A stretch of DNA of 27,755 bases from Bacilli bacterium (lineage in GTDB: Bacteria > Bacillota_I > Bacilli_A > RF39 > UBA660): NCBI GenBank assembly GCA_918219625.1, contig CAKJXT010000058.1, positions 1 to 27,755 of the forward strand, read 5' to 3'. Made by a program: the position numbers and the translations under genes. Of this stretch, positions 8,411 through 15,239 are shown one piece after another. How positions within the stretch are numbered: position 1 is the first letter of the stretch; each line of letters opens with the position of its first letter. A model generated the notes under the pieces. The model saw nothing but the letters and a program-made list of their open reading frames with translations. It was not told the DNA's origin and made no database searches.

Positions 8411-8446
8411 TATAAAAAATTGACACAAACTAGTCAATTTGATAAA
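8411..8446 (+). repeat. Promoter-containing direct repeat, copy 2
   Basis: 31 of 36 positions match 7751-7786 by my count. It contains TTGAC-N8-GTCAA (8420-8437), an inverted repeat lacking in copy 1 but present again at 9684-9701. Confidence 0.8.
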
Positions 8447-8448
8447 TT
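8420..8448 (+). promoter_or_regulatory. Candidate promoter of the second paralogue
   Basis: TTGACA (8420-8425), a 17-base spacer and TAAATT (8443-8448). It is homologous to the promoter at 7760 and overlaps the inverted repeat TTGAC-N8-GTCAA, which may be an operator. Confidence 0.6.
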
Positions 8449-9109
8449 GTTAAGAAAAACTTCAGCTACCCTAAAAGACGCAAATCAACCTGCACTACAG
8501 ACTACGAAACAAGAAACAACCAAATTACCCAATGATACTTCAACTGGCCGTATAGGATCCTTTAAAGGAAAACTAAGAAACTGTTATAGAGAAACTTTCA
8601 TTAATAATCCACTATCAACTAGCACAATCAAAGAACATATAACTGAATATCGTTGTATAGTAGAAAATTCTCCAGAAAGAAGAATAGAAGTAGTATTGGT
8701 CACTTACCCTAATGAAATAGAGGGAATTGTAAATTGCCATGTAATTTGGAAATTTAGAGATAGTAATTTTCAAGAACAAGTAGATACTGCATCTATATTA
8801 ATTGGAAATCTAAATCAAGATATGTTAAAAACTAAGGAAGAGTATTTTAATTGGGTAATGAAAGATTTATTAGACTATACCATGATAAAAGGGACGATAG
8901 GAGATAATAATGATTCAAGCAAAGGAAAATATATTACTGATATTCTATATTATGATGGACAATATTCGATAGGATTTGATTCAAAAAAGGCAGCGGAATG
9001 CCAAACAAATAGGAAAATAGCAGAACAACAACAAATGTTAATTAACTTAATTGATGCACATAATAATGAAGTAATGAAAAGTCCTGATTATAGAGGACCA
9101 CAAAAATAA
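8420..9109 (+). CDS. Hypothetical protein, second paralogue, start uncertain
   Basis: An open frame of up to 229 residues related to the preceding gene: KGKLRNCYRE, CHVIWKF, IGNLNQDMLKTKEEYF and a C-terminal LINLIDAHNNEV correspond to pieces of the first protein. No function is recognised. The start is doubtful. The frame is continuous with the TAG stop of gene one (8399-8401), the only near-by start codons are TTG at 8420 (inside the -35 hexamer) and TTG at 8447, neither has a ribosome binding site, and no in-frame ATG occurs before 8821. It may start by reinitiation after the TAG, be made as a rare read-through fusion, or be a decaying copy. The body of the frame is intact, which argues against long decay. 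Confidence 0.5.
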   Translation: MTQTSQFDKLLRKTSATLKDANQPALQTTKQETTKLPNDTSTGRIGSFKGKLRNCYRETFINNPLSTSTIKEHITEYRCIVENSPERRIEVVLVTYPNEIEGIVNCHVIWKFRDSNFQEQVDTASILIGNLNQDMLKTKEEYFNWVMKDLLDYTMIKGTIGDNNDSSKGKYITDILYYDGQYSIGFDSKKAAECQTNRKIAEQQQMLINLIDAHNNEVMKSPDYRGPQK

Positions 9110-9119
9110 TAAATAATAA

Positions 9120-9151
9120 CTTCCAATCATATAATTGATTGGAGGTTTTTT
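9120..9151 (+). terminator. Terminator hairpin that contains the mntP ribosome binding site
   Basis: CTTCCAATCA (9120-9129), loop TATAAT, then TGATTGGAGG (9136-9145) and six T, followed directly by the ATG at 9152. The stem is ten pairs including one G-U. The GGAGG ribosome binding site lies wholly in the 3' arm. Confidence 0.85.
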
Positions 9152-9682
9152 ATGCACTTAATAACAATTATAATAATAGCTGTATCACTAAGTATGGATG
9201 CATTTTCACTATCACTTGCGTATGGGACACTGAACTTAGAAAAAAAATACATAAGAAAACTATCAGCAGTAGTGGGAATATATCATTTTTTTATGCCACT
9301 ACTAGGTCTATCAATAGGGAATATATTATTAAAAATAATACCAATAAATACTAACATAATAGTTTGTATCGTATTAACTTTTATAGGAATAGAAATGATT
9401 ATAGACACATTTAAAAATGAAGAAGAAGTAAAAATTATGAACATAAAAGAATTATTATTATTTGGACTTGCTGTAAGTTTAGACTCATTTTCAGTAGGAA
9501 TAGGATTAAATATAATAACAAAAAACTATATACTATGCGTATCTACATTCTCATTATCAAGTTTCATATTTACATATATAGGTCTAATAATAGGAAAGAA
9601 AATAAACACCCTAATAGGAAAAATATCGACACTACTAGGTGGTATAACACTAATAATAATAGGATTATTATATATACTTTAA
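9152..9682 (+). CDS. mntP: DUF204 family membrane protein, probable manganese exporter MntP
   Basis: A 176-residue protein with six predicted membrane segments arranged as two three-helix repeats, the MntP architecture. Each repeat holds the family's acidic motif: SLSMDAFSLSLAYG (residues ~11-24) and AVSLDSFSVGIG (~108-119). MntP exports excess Mn(II). The related sporulation protein YtaF has the same fold, and the second motif is somewhat YtaF-like, so that name remains possible, though the length fits MntP better. The ATG is fixed by GGAGG six bases upstream, inside a terminator-like hairpin. I see no yybP-ykoY (manganese) riboswitch upstream. It is followed by the 246-base gap before murA. 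Confidence 0.82.
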   Translation: MHLITIIIIAVSLSMDAFSLSLAYGTLNLEKKYIRKLSAVVGIYHFFMPLLGLSIGNILLKIIPINTNIIVCIVLTFIGIEMIIDTFKNEEEVKIMNIKELLLFGLAVSLDSFSVGIGLNIITKNYILCVSTFSLSSFIFTYIGLIIGKKINTLIGKISTLLGGITLIIIGLLYIL

Positions 9683-9683
9683 T

Positions 9684-9701
9684 TTGACACTCAAAAGTCA
9701 A
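9684..9701. repeat. Inverted repeat TTGAC-N8-GTCAA after mntP
   Basis: Same arms and same eight-base spacing as at 8420-8437. The flank resembles the two promoter repeats (TATATA then TTGACAC upstream). There is no T-run after it on the plus strand, so it does not look like a terminator. Confidence 0.6.
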
Positions 9702-9928
9702 AAATCGATTAATTCTATTGAAATAAAGAAATATATAAAATATAATAAAATTGAATAGTTGTATAAAAAAATAACAAAAATAAAAAAAATGTATACAAAA
9801 TAATAAGATTATGTTAAAATATCAAAGTCGATTATTAAACTTATATTAAAAAGGGACAAACTGTATAAAGAACTAGACGTATCACATAGGAAAACATAAG
9901 ACATAAAATACAATAGTTGGAGGTAAAT
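9702..9928 (+). promoter_or_regulatory. murA upstream region with promoter and ~100-base leader
   Basis: A candidate promoter is TATACA (9792-9797), 17 bases, TAAAAT (9815-9820) with an upstream TG (extended -10). From about 9827 to 9928 the transcript would carry a ~100-base untranslated leader of slightly higher GC than its surroundings (for example GGGACAAACTG near 9854). I recognise no riboswitch or T-box in it and no small gene with a ribosome binding site. The 9702-9790 part is simple A-rich DNA. Confidence 0.5.
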
Positions 9929-11182
9929 ATGAAAAAGATAAGAATAGATGGAGGCTATCCATTAACTGGAACAATAAGAATAAGTGGCGCTAAAAATAGT
10001 GCAGTAGCATTAGTACCAGCCTCACTTTTAGCAGATAGTAAAGTAACAATAGATAATGTTCCGAATATATCTGATATAGATGCGTTAAATGAGATATTAG
10101 AATATCTAGGCGCAAATGTATCAAGAAATAATGAAATAATGGAAATAGATTCTAGTACAATAGAAAATAAACCAATACCTGAAAATATATCAAAAAAACT
10201 TAGGGCTTCATATTACTTCATGGGAGCGTTATTAGGAAAAAACAAAAAAGCTATAATGTATTTTCCAGGAGGATGTGGAATAGGTGCAAGACCAATAGAT
10301 CTTCATTTAAAAGGATTTGAAGCATTAGGTGCAACAGTAACTGCAGAAGAAAACAAATACACAATAGAAGCAGAAGAGTTAAAAGGAGCTAATATATATC
10401 TTGATATAGCCTCAGTTGGAGCAACAATAAATATAATGTTAGCGGCAACAAAAGCAAAAGGAACAACAGTAATAGAAAATGCAGCAAAAGAACCAGAAAT
10501 AGTTAATGTTGCAACATTCCTAAATCAAATGGGTGCAAAAATAACAGGAGCAGGAACAAGCAAAATAATAATTAAGGGTGTGAAAACTTTAAAAGGTTGT
10601 TATACAGAAGTAATACCAGATAGAATTGAAGCGGGAACATATATAACAATTGGCGCACTATGTGGAGAAAATTTAAAAATAGAAAATATAATACCAGAAC
10701 ATATTGAAGCATTTATTTCAAAACTAGAAGAAGTGGGTGCAAATATAAAAATGGGCACAGACTATGCAATAATAACAAAAAAAGATAAATATAAACCAAC
10801 AAAAATTAAAACAGCTGTATATCCTGGATTTCCAACAGATTTACAACAACCACTTACAATACTTTTAACACAAAGCACTGGAACATCAAAAGTTACAGAA
10901 ACAATTTGGGAAAACAGATTTATGCATATACCTTATCTAGTAGAAATGGGAGCAAATATAGAAGTGAAAAATCAAACAGCTACAGTAATCGGCCCATCCA
11001 AATTAATTGGAAAAGATATTAAAGCAACAGACCTAAGAGCAGGAGCAGCAATGATAGCTGCTGGCCTAATGGCAGAAGGAACAACAACAATAAGTGATAT
11101 AGAACATGTCTTAAGAGGATATGAAAATATAATAGAAAAATTAACAAACGTTGGTGCTCATATTTCATTAATAGATGAATAA
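9929..11182 (+). CDS. murA: UDP-N-acetylglucosamine 1-carboxyvinyltransferase
   Basis: MurA transfers enolpyruvate from PEP to UDP-GlcNAc, the first committed step of peptidoglycan synthesis in the cytoplasm. The 417-residue product has the normal length. The N-terminus ISGAKNSAVALVPASLLA holds the substrate-binding Lys-Asn. The catalytic loop is PGGCGIGARPIDLHLKGFEA, with the active-site Cys at about residue 116, so it is expected to be fosfomycin-sensitive. IPDRIEAGTYI and ATDLRAGAAMIAAGL are the remaining signatures. The ATG at 9929 is preferred over an in-frame TTG 12 bases upstream because GGAGG lies between them. A terminator follows directly. Confidence 0.97.
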   Translation: MKKIRIDGGYPLTGTIRISGAKNSAVALVPASLLADSKVTIDNVPNISDIDALNEILEYLGANVSRNNEIMEIDSSTIENKPIPENISKKLRASYYFMGALLGKNKKAIMYFPGGCGIGARPIDLHLKGFEALGATVTAEENKYTIEAEELKGANIYLDIASVGATINIMLAATKAKGTTVIENAAKEPEIVNVATFLNQMGAKITGAGTSKIIIKGVKTLKGCYTEVIPDRIEAGTYITIGALCGENLKIENIIPEHIEAFISKLEEVGANIKMGTDYAIITKKDKYKPTKIKTAVYPGFPTDLQQPLTILLTQSTGTSKVTETIWENRFMHIPYLVEMGANIEVKNQTATVIGPSKLIGKDIKATDLRAGAAMIAAGLMAEGTTTISDIEHVLRGYENIIEKLTNVGAHISLIDE

Positions 11183-11186
11183 AATT

Positions 11187-11212
11187 AAGTAGATTTAATC
11201 TACTTTTTTTTA
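11187..11212 (+). terminator. Intrinsic terminator after murA
   Basis: AAGTAGAT / ATCTACTT with a three-base loop and eight-T tract. It ends one base before the AUGGAGG ribosome binding region of the next gene, so read-through is probably needed for that gene unless it has its own start site. Confidence 0.88.
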
Positions 11213-11222
11213 TGGAGGAACA

Positions 11223-11930
11223 ATGAAAAAAATATTAATAATAGGAATAATTATATTAAGTATATTTATAATATATTTAACAACACTAGATAAAAAAGTA
11301 TACTATTTAGTACTAGGAGATGAAATCTCATTAGGTTTGACATCAAATAATAAATATGAAAAAAGTCATACAGAATACATAAAAGAATACTTAGAAAATA
11401 AAAAAATATTAGAAAAATATATAAATGAATATGTAACACAAGGTTACAGAATAACAGATATAATAAATGACATAAATAATAATAAAGAAATAGAAGATAC
11501 AAAACAAACATTAAAAAATGCATTAATAAAAGCAGATTTAGTAACACTATCTATAGGTACAAATGATATAATATCAAAAATAGAAGATACTAATAAAATG
11601 AATAAGATAGACTATAATAAATTCAAAAAAAATCTAGAAACAACAAAAATTGATTATGAAAAACTATTAAAACAATTAAGAGAATACAGTAAAGAAGACA
11701 TAATTATAATAGGAATATATATAAACACAAATAATGAAAATATAAATAATATGATAATAAATATAAATGAAGAATTTAAAGCTATATCCAATAAATATAA
11801 TATAGAATATATTGATTTATATGAAATACTAACCTCTAAAGAATATGTATATCCAACTAAAGATGATCACATAATAATAAAAGAAAATATAATCGGTGTA
11901 ATAAACAATAATTTACTAAAAAAACAATAA
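11223..11930 (+). CDS. SGNH/GDSL-like protein with altered nucleophile block
   Basis: A 235-residue protein with an N-terminal signal anchor (residues 4-21) and an SGNH-hydrolase-like body facing outside. Block I reads LVLGDEISLG (residues 29-38): the GD-Ser motif has Glu34 where the catalytic Ser is expected. Block III is SIGTNDI (about 111-117) with the Gly and Asn retained. The C-terminal catalytic Asp-x-x-His region corresponds to TKDDHI (about residue 214). Family members deacylate cell-wall polymers or lipids; whether this one is active is uncertain. GGAGG precedes the ATG, downstream of the murA terminator. Its 3' end carries the promoter of the next gene. Confidence 0.72.
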   Translation: MKKILIIGIIILSIFIIYLTTLDKKVYYLVLGDEISLGLTSNNKYEKSHTEYIKEYLENKKILEKYINEYVTQGYRITDIINDINNNKEIEDTKQTLKNALIKADLVTLSIGTNDIISKIEDTNKMNKIDYNKFKKNLETTKIDYEKLLKQLREYSKEDIIIIGIYINTNNENINNMIININEEFKAISNKYNIEYIDLYEILTSKEYVYPTKDDHIIIKENIIGVINNNLLKKQ

Positions 11931-11940
11931 ATGGTATAAT
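11912..11940 (+). promoter_or_regulatory. Sigma-A promoter of the Bax-inhibitor family gene
   Basis: TTTACT (11912-11917), 17 bases, TATAAT (11935-11940) preceded by TGG (extended -10). It overlaps the end of the preceding coding sequence. Confidence 0.72.
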
Positions 11941-11957
11941 ATATTCGGAGGGATAAA

Positions 11958-12599
11958 ATGGAAAATAAAATTTTTTCAAAAGTATATGGATGGATGTTTA
12001 TAGGACTATTAATTTCATTCATAACAGGATACTATGTATCAACGCAGCCAAATATAGTATATAATATCTTCAATAAAGGAATGTTCATTATATTAATATT
12101 AGTAGAATTTGGACTATGTATTTGGTTATCAGCAGGAATAAGAAAAATGCAAACAACAACAGCCAAAATACTATTTGGTTTATACTCATTTGTAACTGGA
12201 TTAACATTCTCAACTATTTTTATAGCGTACAGAATGGACTCAATTGTAATGATATTTGGAGTAACATCATTAATGTTCGCGGTAATGGCACTAGTAGGGA
12301 CATTTACAAACATTGACTTAACTAAATTAGGCTCAATACTGTTTATGGGACTAATAGGAATAATAATCGCATCAATAATAAATATATTTATAGGATCATA
12401 TGCATTTGACTTAGGGATAACAATAATAGGAATAATTATATTTACTCTATACATAGCATATGATGTTCAGAAGGTAAAATATATAGCACAAACTCTAGAA
12501 GAAGACAAAGCCGCAATACTATGTGCATTTGAATTATACCTAGATTTCATAAACTTATTTATAAAATTAATAAGAATATTTGGAAAAAGCAGAGATTAA
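11958..12599 (+). CDS. Bax inhibitor-1/YccA family membrane protein
   Basis: A 213-residue protein with about seven hydrophobic helices, of the BI-1 (LFG/TMBIM) family whose bacterial member YetJ is a pH-sensitive calcium channel. Typical features are the start FSKVYGWMFIGLLISFITGY, the central TGLTFSTIFIAY and the C-terminal TLYIAYDVQKVKYIAQ segment containing the conserved Asp pair region, ending in FELYLDFINLFIKLIRIFG. CGGAGGG seven bases before the ATG sets the start. It has its own promoter and a terminator whose stem begins inside its last codons. Confidence 0.9.
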   Translation: MENKIFSKVYGWMFIGLLISFITGYYVSTQPNIVYNIFNKGMFIILILVEFGLCIWLSAGIRKMQTTTAKILFGLYSFVTGLTFSTIFIAYRMDSIVMIFGVTSLMFAVMALVGTFTNIDLTKLGSILFMGLIGIIIASIINIFIGSYAFDLGITIIGIIIFTLYIAYDVQKVKYIAQTLEEDKAAILCAFELYLDFINLFIKLIRIFGKSRD

Positions 12600-12615
12600 T
12601 ACTTGCTTTTTTTTT
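12584..12615 (+). terminator. Intrinsic terminator of the Bax-inhibitor family gene
   Basis: AAAAAGCA / TGCTTTTT with a 12-base loop that contains the TAA stop, followed by T-rich sequence. The same T-rich DNA holds the rpmE -35 region. Confidence 0.65.
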
Positions 12616-12632
12616 GAAAACTTGTTATACTA
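12603..12632 (+). promoter_or_regulatory. rpmE promoter
   Basis: TTGCTT (12603-12608), 18-base spacer, TATACT (12627-12632) with TGT directly upstream (extended -10). The predicted start is near 12639. Confidence 0.6.
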
Positions 12633-12647
12633 TACAAGTAAATTTCT

Positions 12648-12667
12648 ATGACTTGAAATAAAGTCAT
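12648..12667 (+). promoter_or_regulatory. Leader hairpin upstream of rpmE
   Basis: ATGACTT / AAGTCAT with a six-base loop, ending about six bases before the GGAAGGAGAG ribosome binding region. Leader structures controlling L31 are known in Firmicutes; I cannot confirm that this matches that motif. Confidence 0.45.
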
Positions 12668-12686
12668 GGCGGAAGGAGAGACTAAA

Positions 12687-12899
12687 ATGAAAAAAGGAAT
12701 TCATCCAGAATATCAAGAAACAAAAGTAACTTGTGCTTGCGGAAATAAATTCACAGTAAGATCAAACAAGGCTGAATTACACTTAGAAGTTTGTGACAAA
12801 TGTCATCCATTCTTTACAGGTTCAAACAAAATAGGAACAAAGAAGACTGGTGCTGTTGACAAATTCAATAAGAAATATGGTTTAGACAAAGCTGCATAA
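12687..12899 (+). CDS. rpmE: 50S ribosomal protein L31, zinc-binding type
   Basis: L31 bridges the two ribosomal subunits. The 70-residue product starts [19 protein letters not shown] and contains the four zinc-binding cysteines C16, C18, C36 and C39 (CAC...CDKC), so it is the zinc-containing (C+) type that can act as a zinc store. The conserved CHPFFTG follows the last cysteine pair. The start at 12687 is preferred over an in-frame ATG 21 bases upstream because GGAGAG lies between them and the L31 sequence begins here. It has its own promoter, leader hairpin and a perfect terminator, so it is a single-gene unit. Confidence 0.97.
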   Translation: MKKGIHPEYQETKVTCACGNKFTVRSNKAELHLEVCDKCHPFFTGSNKIGTKKTGAVDKFNKKYGLDKAA

Positions 12900-12900
12900 A

Positions 12901-12932
12901 AGTAATATCTAACTAAGATATTACTTTTTTTC
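12901..12932 (+). terminator. Intrinsic terminator of rpmE
   Basis: A perfect ten-pair stem AGTAATATCT / AGATATTACT with loop AACTA and seven T. Confidence 0.93.
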
Positions 12933-12947
12933 TATTAAAACAACAAC

Positions 12948-12976
12948 TTGATTTTATATCACATTTCGATTATAAT
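12948..12976 (+). promoter_or_regulatory. Sigma-A promoter of the M23 peptidase gene
   Basis: TTGATT (12948-12953), 17 bases, TATAAT (12971-12976), 24 bases before the ATG. Confidence 0.72.
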
Positions 12977-13000
12977 AATAAAAGATAGAACGGTGATGTC

Positions 13001-14530
13001 ATGAAAAAAATTGGAATAATTTTTTTAACAATAATAATAACAGGAATACTATTATATCTAGAAATCGCAATAACAAAGAGAACAAAAGTTCCGAGAACAT
13101 ATTATAATGTATATTTAGATGGAGAAATAATTGGAACAATAAAATCAAAGTCCGAATTGGAAAAATATATTGATAAACAAAATGATGCATATAAAAAACA
13201 ATACAATGTAGAAACAATATATGCACCAAACGGATTAGATATAAAAGCTGATGTAATATATAATAATAAAATAAATACAGTACAGGAAATATATGCAAAA
13301 ATACAACACCAAAGACCATTCACTATTAAAGGATATCAATATACAATAACATCTTCATATATAAACAGTGAAGAATCATATGATGAAAACGGAGAACTAA
13401 ATGAAACAACTGAAGAAGAAAATCAAGATCCTAGTAAAATAAAAATCTATGTACTAGATAAAAATGTATTTAAAGATTCAATAGAAACATTTATAAAAAC
13501 ATATGCAGGGGATGAAGCTTATGAAGCATACAAAAATAAAACACAAAAAGAAATAGAAACAACAGGTGCAATTATAGAAAATGTATATCTAAAAAATAAT
13601 GTTACTGTAAAGGAAGCAAATATCCCAATAACAGAAAAAATATATAAAGATAAAGATGAATTGTCGAAATTTTTCCTTTTTGGTCCGGAGGAACAGAAAT
13701 CAATTTATACAGTATCAGAAGGAGATACAATAGAAACAGTATCATTTAATAATAAAATATCCACGCAAGAATTTTTATTATCAAATCCAACATTCACAAG
13801 TGTTAAAAACTTACTATTCCCAGGACAACAAGTAACAATAGGAATAACAAATCCACAAATACAAGTAGTGGTAAAACAATTCTTAGTTGAGGATGTAGAA
13901 AGTGCGTTTACGACAGAAATAACATATGACTCAACAAGAGTAAAAGGTGACAATGAAGTAGTAAGAGAAGGAGAAAATGGATTAAATAGAGTAAGTAGAG
14001 AATTGGAAATAACAAACGGAATTATTACAACGACAAATACAAAAAACATTCAAGAGTTAAAACCACCAATTTCAAGATTAATGGTATATGGAGATAAGAT
14101 TATACCTAGTGTAGGAACTGGAACATGGGCATGGCCAACAAATCAAGGATATACTATATCATCACCATATGGATGGCGCGTAGACCCAATAAATGGTTCA
14201 CGTTCACTTCATACAGGAACAGATATAGCAGGAACAGGATTAGGATCTCCGGTATATGCTGCGGATAATGGTGTTGTAATCACATCAGAAATGCATAGAT
14301 CTAATGGAAACTACATAGTAATCAATCATAATAATGGATTCTATACAACATATTCCCATATGTCAAAATTAATTGCTCCAGTAGGTGCAACTGTAGCAAA
14401 AGGTCAAATAATCGGATTAGTAGGATCAACAGGTAGATCAACAGGACCACACTTACACTTTGAATTATGGCAAGGTGGACAACCGTATAGGGGAGGAACA
14501 CTACTTGATCCAATGCAATTATATAGATAG
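13001..14530 (+). CDS. LysM-G5-M23 peptidoglycan endopeptidase
   Basis: A 509-residue cell-surface protein predicted to cut peptidoglycan cross-bridges. In order: an N-terminal membrane anchor (residues 4-20), an unassigned region (~30-230), a LysM domain (~236-284, YTVSEGDTIETVSFNNKI), a G5 domain (~297-363) and a C-terminal M23 domain (~385-509). Zinc ligands are intact: SLHTGTDIA gives His and Asp (near residue 403), and GPHLHFELW gives the final His pair (near residue 484). Length and layout match the LysM-G5-M23 proteins common in spore-forming Firmicutes. The ribosome binding site is CGGTGATG. Followed eight bases later by rpiB, probably in one transcript. Confidence 0.92.
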   Translation: MKKIGIIFLTIIITGILLYLEIAITKRTKVPRTYYNVYLDGEIIGTIKSKSELEKYIDKQNDAYKKQYNVETIYAPNGLDIKADVIYNNKINTVQEIYAKIQHQRPFTIKGYQYTITSSYINSEESYDENGELNETTEEENQDPSKIKIYVLDKNVFKDSIETFIKTYAGDEAYEAYKNKTQKEIETTGAIIENVYLKNNVTVKEANIPITEKIYKDKDELSKFFLFGPEEQKSIYTVSEGDTIETVSFNNKISTQEFLLSNPTFTSVKNLLFPGQQVTIGITNPQIQVVVKQFLVEDVESAFTTEITYDSTRVKGDNEVVREGENGLNRVSRELEITNGIITTTNTKNIQELKPPISRLMVYGDKIIPSVGTGTWAWPTNQGYTISSPYGWRVDPINGSRSLHTGTDIAGTGLGSPVYAADNGVVITSEMHRSNGNYIVINHNNGFYTTYSHMSKLIAPVGATVAKGQIIGLVGSTGRSTGPHLHFELWQGGQPYRGGTLLDPMQLYR

Positions 14531-14538
14531 GAGATATT

Positions 14539-14982
14539 ATGAAAATAGGAATAGCTTCAGATCATAGAGGATATGAAACAAAAGAAAAAATAAAAGAATA
14601 TTATAAAACAAAATATGAAATAATAGACTATGGAACGAATAGTAGAGAAAGAGTAGACTATCCTAAGTATGGAATAATATTAGGAGAAAAAGTAAGAGAC
14701 AAAGAAGTTGATTATGGTATTGCTATATGCGGAAGCGCGATAGGAATTTCAATTGCGTGTAACAAAGTAAAGGGAATAAGATGTGGAAAAGTGAACAATG
14801 AAAAAGAAGCGATACACGCTAAAACAAATGACTTTGTAAATATAATCGCAATATCAGGAGAAGAAGAATTAGAAAATAACATAAAAATAATAGATGCATT
14901 TCTAAATGCTAAAGAAAACACTAGTGACCCAGTGTATATACAAAGAATAAATCAAATAAAAGATTACGAAAATGACCGCTAA
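14539..14982 (+). CDS. rpiB: Sugar-phosphate isomerase, RpiB/LacA/LacB family
   Basis: RpiB interconverts ribose 5-phosphate and ribulose 5-phosphate. The 147-residue product shows the family start IGIASDHRGYETK with the conserved Asp-His, YPKYG, and the active-site Cys in ICGSAIGISIACNK. The usual CGTGIG is changed to CGSAIG, a mild substitution near the catalytic Cys. GIRCGKVNNEKEA and HAKTNDFVNIIAIS match the later conserved blocks. No second pentose isomerase or lac gene is nearby, so ribose-5-phosphate isomerase is the likely role rather than galactose-6-phosphate isomerase. AGGAGA precedes the ATG; the stop overlaps the next gene by 11 bases. Confidence 0.9.
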   Translation: MKIGIASDHRGYETKEKIKEYYKTKYEIIDYGTNSRERVDYPKYGIILGEKVRDKEVDYGIAICGSAIGISIACNKVKGIRCGKVNNEKEAIHAKTNDFVNIIAISGEEELENNIKIIDAFLNAKENTSDPVYIQRINQIKDYENDR

Positions 14983-15169
14983 AACATTATTATATTTATT
15001 CATAACACCAATAGTAATATGGGCACTAGATGGAATAAACATAACAAACGTATTTAAAAAAAACAGATACTATCAAGCAAGAGCAATATACCTTATAATT
15101 GCGCTTTCACTATCCTATTTAACAGTGAATTTTATATATGATTTCTTTATGTATTCAAAAATAATATAA
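14972..15169 (+). CDS. DUF1146 (YwzB-like) small membrane protein
   Basis: A 65-residue protein with two hydrophobic helices (residues ~5-20 and ~38-58) separated by a basic loop. The segment FKKNRYYQARAIYLIIALSL followed by a Tyr-Leu-rich helix matches Bacillus YwzB. ywzB lies just upstream of murAA and spoIID in Bacillus, and here the next gene is spoIID, which supports the call. The function is unknown. The ribosome binding site is weak, and it overlaps rpiB by 11 bases, so it is probably translated by coupling. Its TAA is part of a terminator stem. Confidence 0.85.
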   Translation: MTAKTLLYLFITPIVIWALDGINITNVFKKNRYYQARAIYLIIALSLSYLTVNFIYDFFMYSKII

Positions 15170-15192
15170 GTACTTGAAAAAGTACTTTTTTT
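15168..15192 (+). terminator. Intrinsic terminator after the DUF1146 gene
   Basis: AAGTACTT / AAGTACTT with loop GAAA and a T-run of about five beyond the stem. It separates the M23-rpiB-ywzB unit from spoIID. Confidence 0.88.
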
Positions 15193-15224
15193 CGACAAAA
15201 AATTCAAAATAAAATGAATATAAT
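15191..15224 (+). promoter_or_regulatory. spoIID upstream region with -10-like box and possible Spo0A box
   Basis: TATAAT at 15219-15224 has no convincing -35. AATATAAT also partly fits a sigma-E -10 (CATAnnnT), but no matching ATA lies at the right distance. TTCGACA at 15191-15197 is an exact reverse complement of the Spo0A box TGTCGAA, which may be chance. Confidence 0.3.
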
Positions 15225-15239
15225 TATTATGGTGATAAA

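Noticed and set aside
9139..9354. A 71-codon frame overlapping the start of mntP
   Set aside because: It is out of frame with the mntP protein, which has a full family match and a proper binding site.
9702..9790. A-rich tract as replication origin DnaA-box region
   Set aside because: No TTATNCACA-type boxes or repeated 9-mers were seen; low-complexity A-rich DNA is usual here.
9917..9928. TTG start of murA four codons upstream
   Set aside because: The TTG overlaps the GGAGG ribosome binding site of the ATG at 9929, where the MurA N-terminus begins.
12666..12686. In-frame ATG seven codons upstream of rpmE
   Set aside because: It lies in a hairpin arm before the GGAGAG site; L31 proteins start at MKKGIHP.
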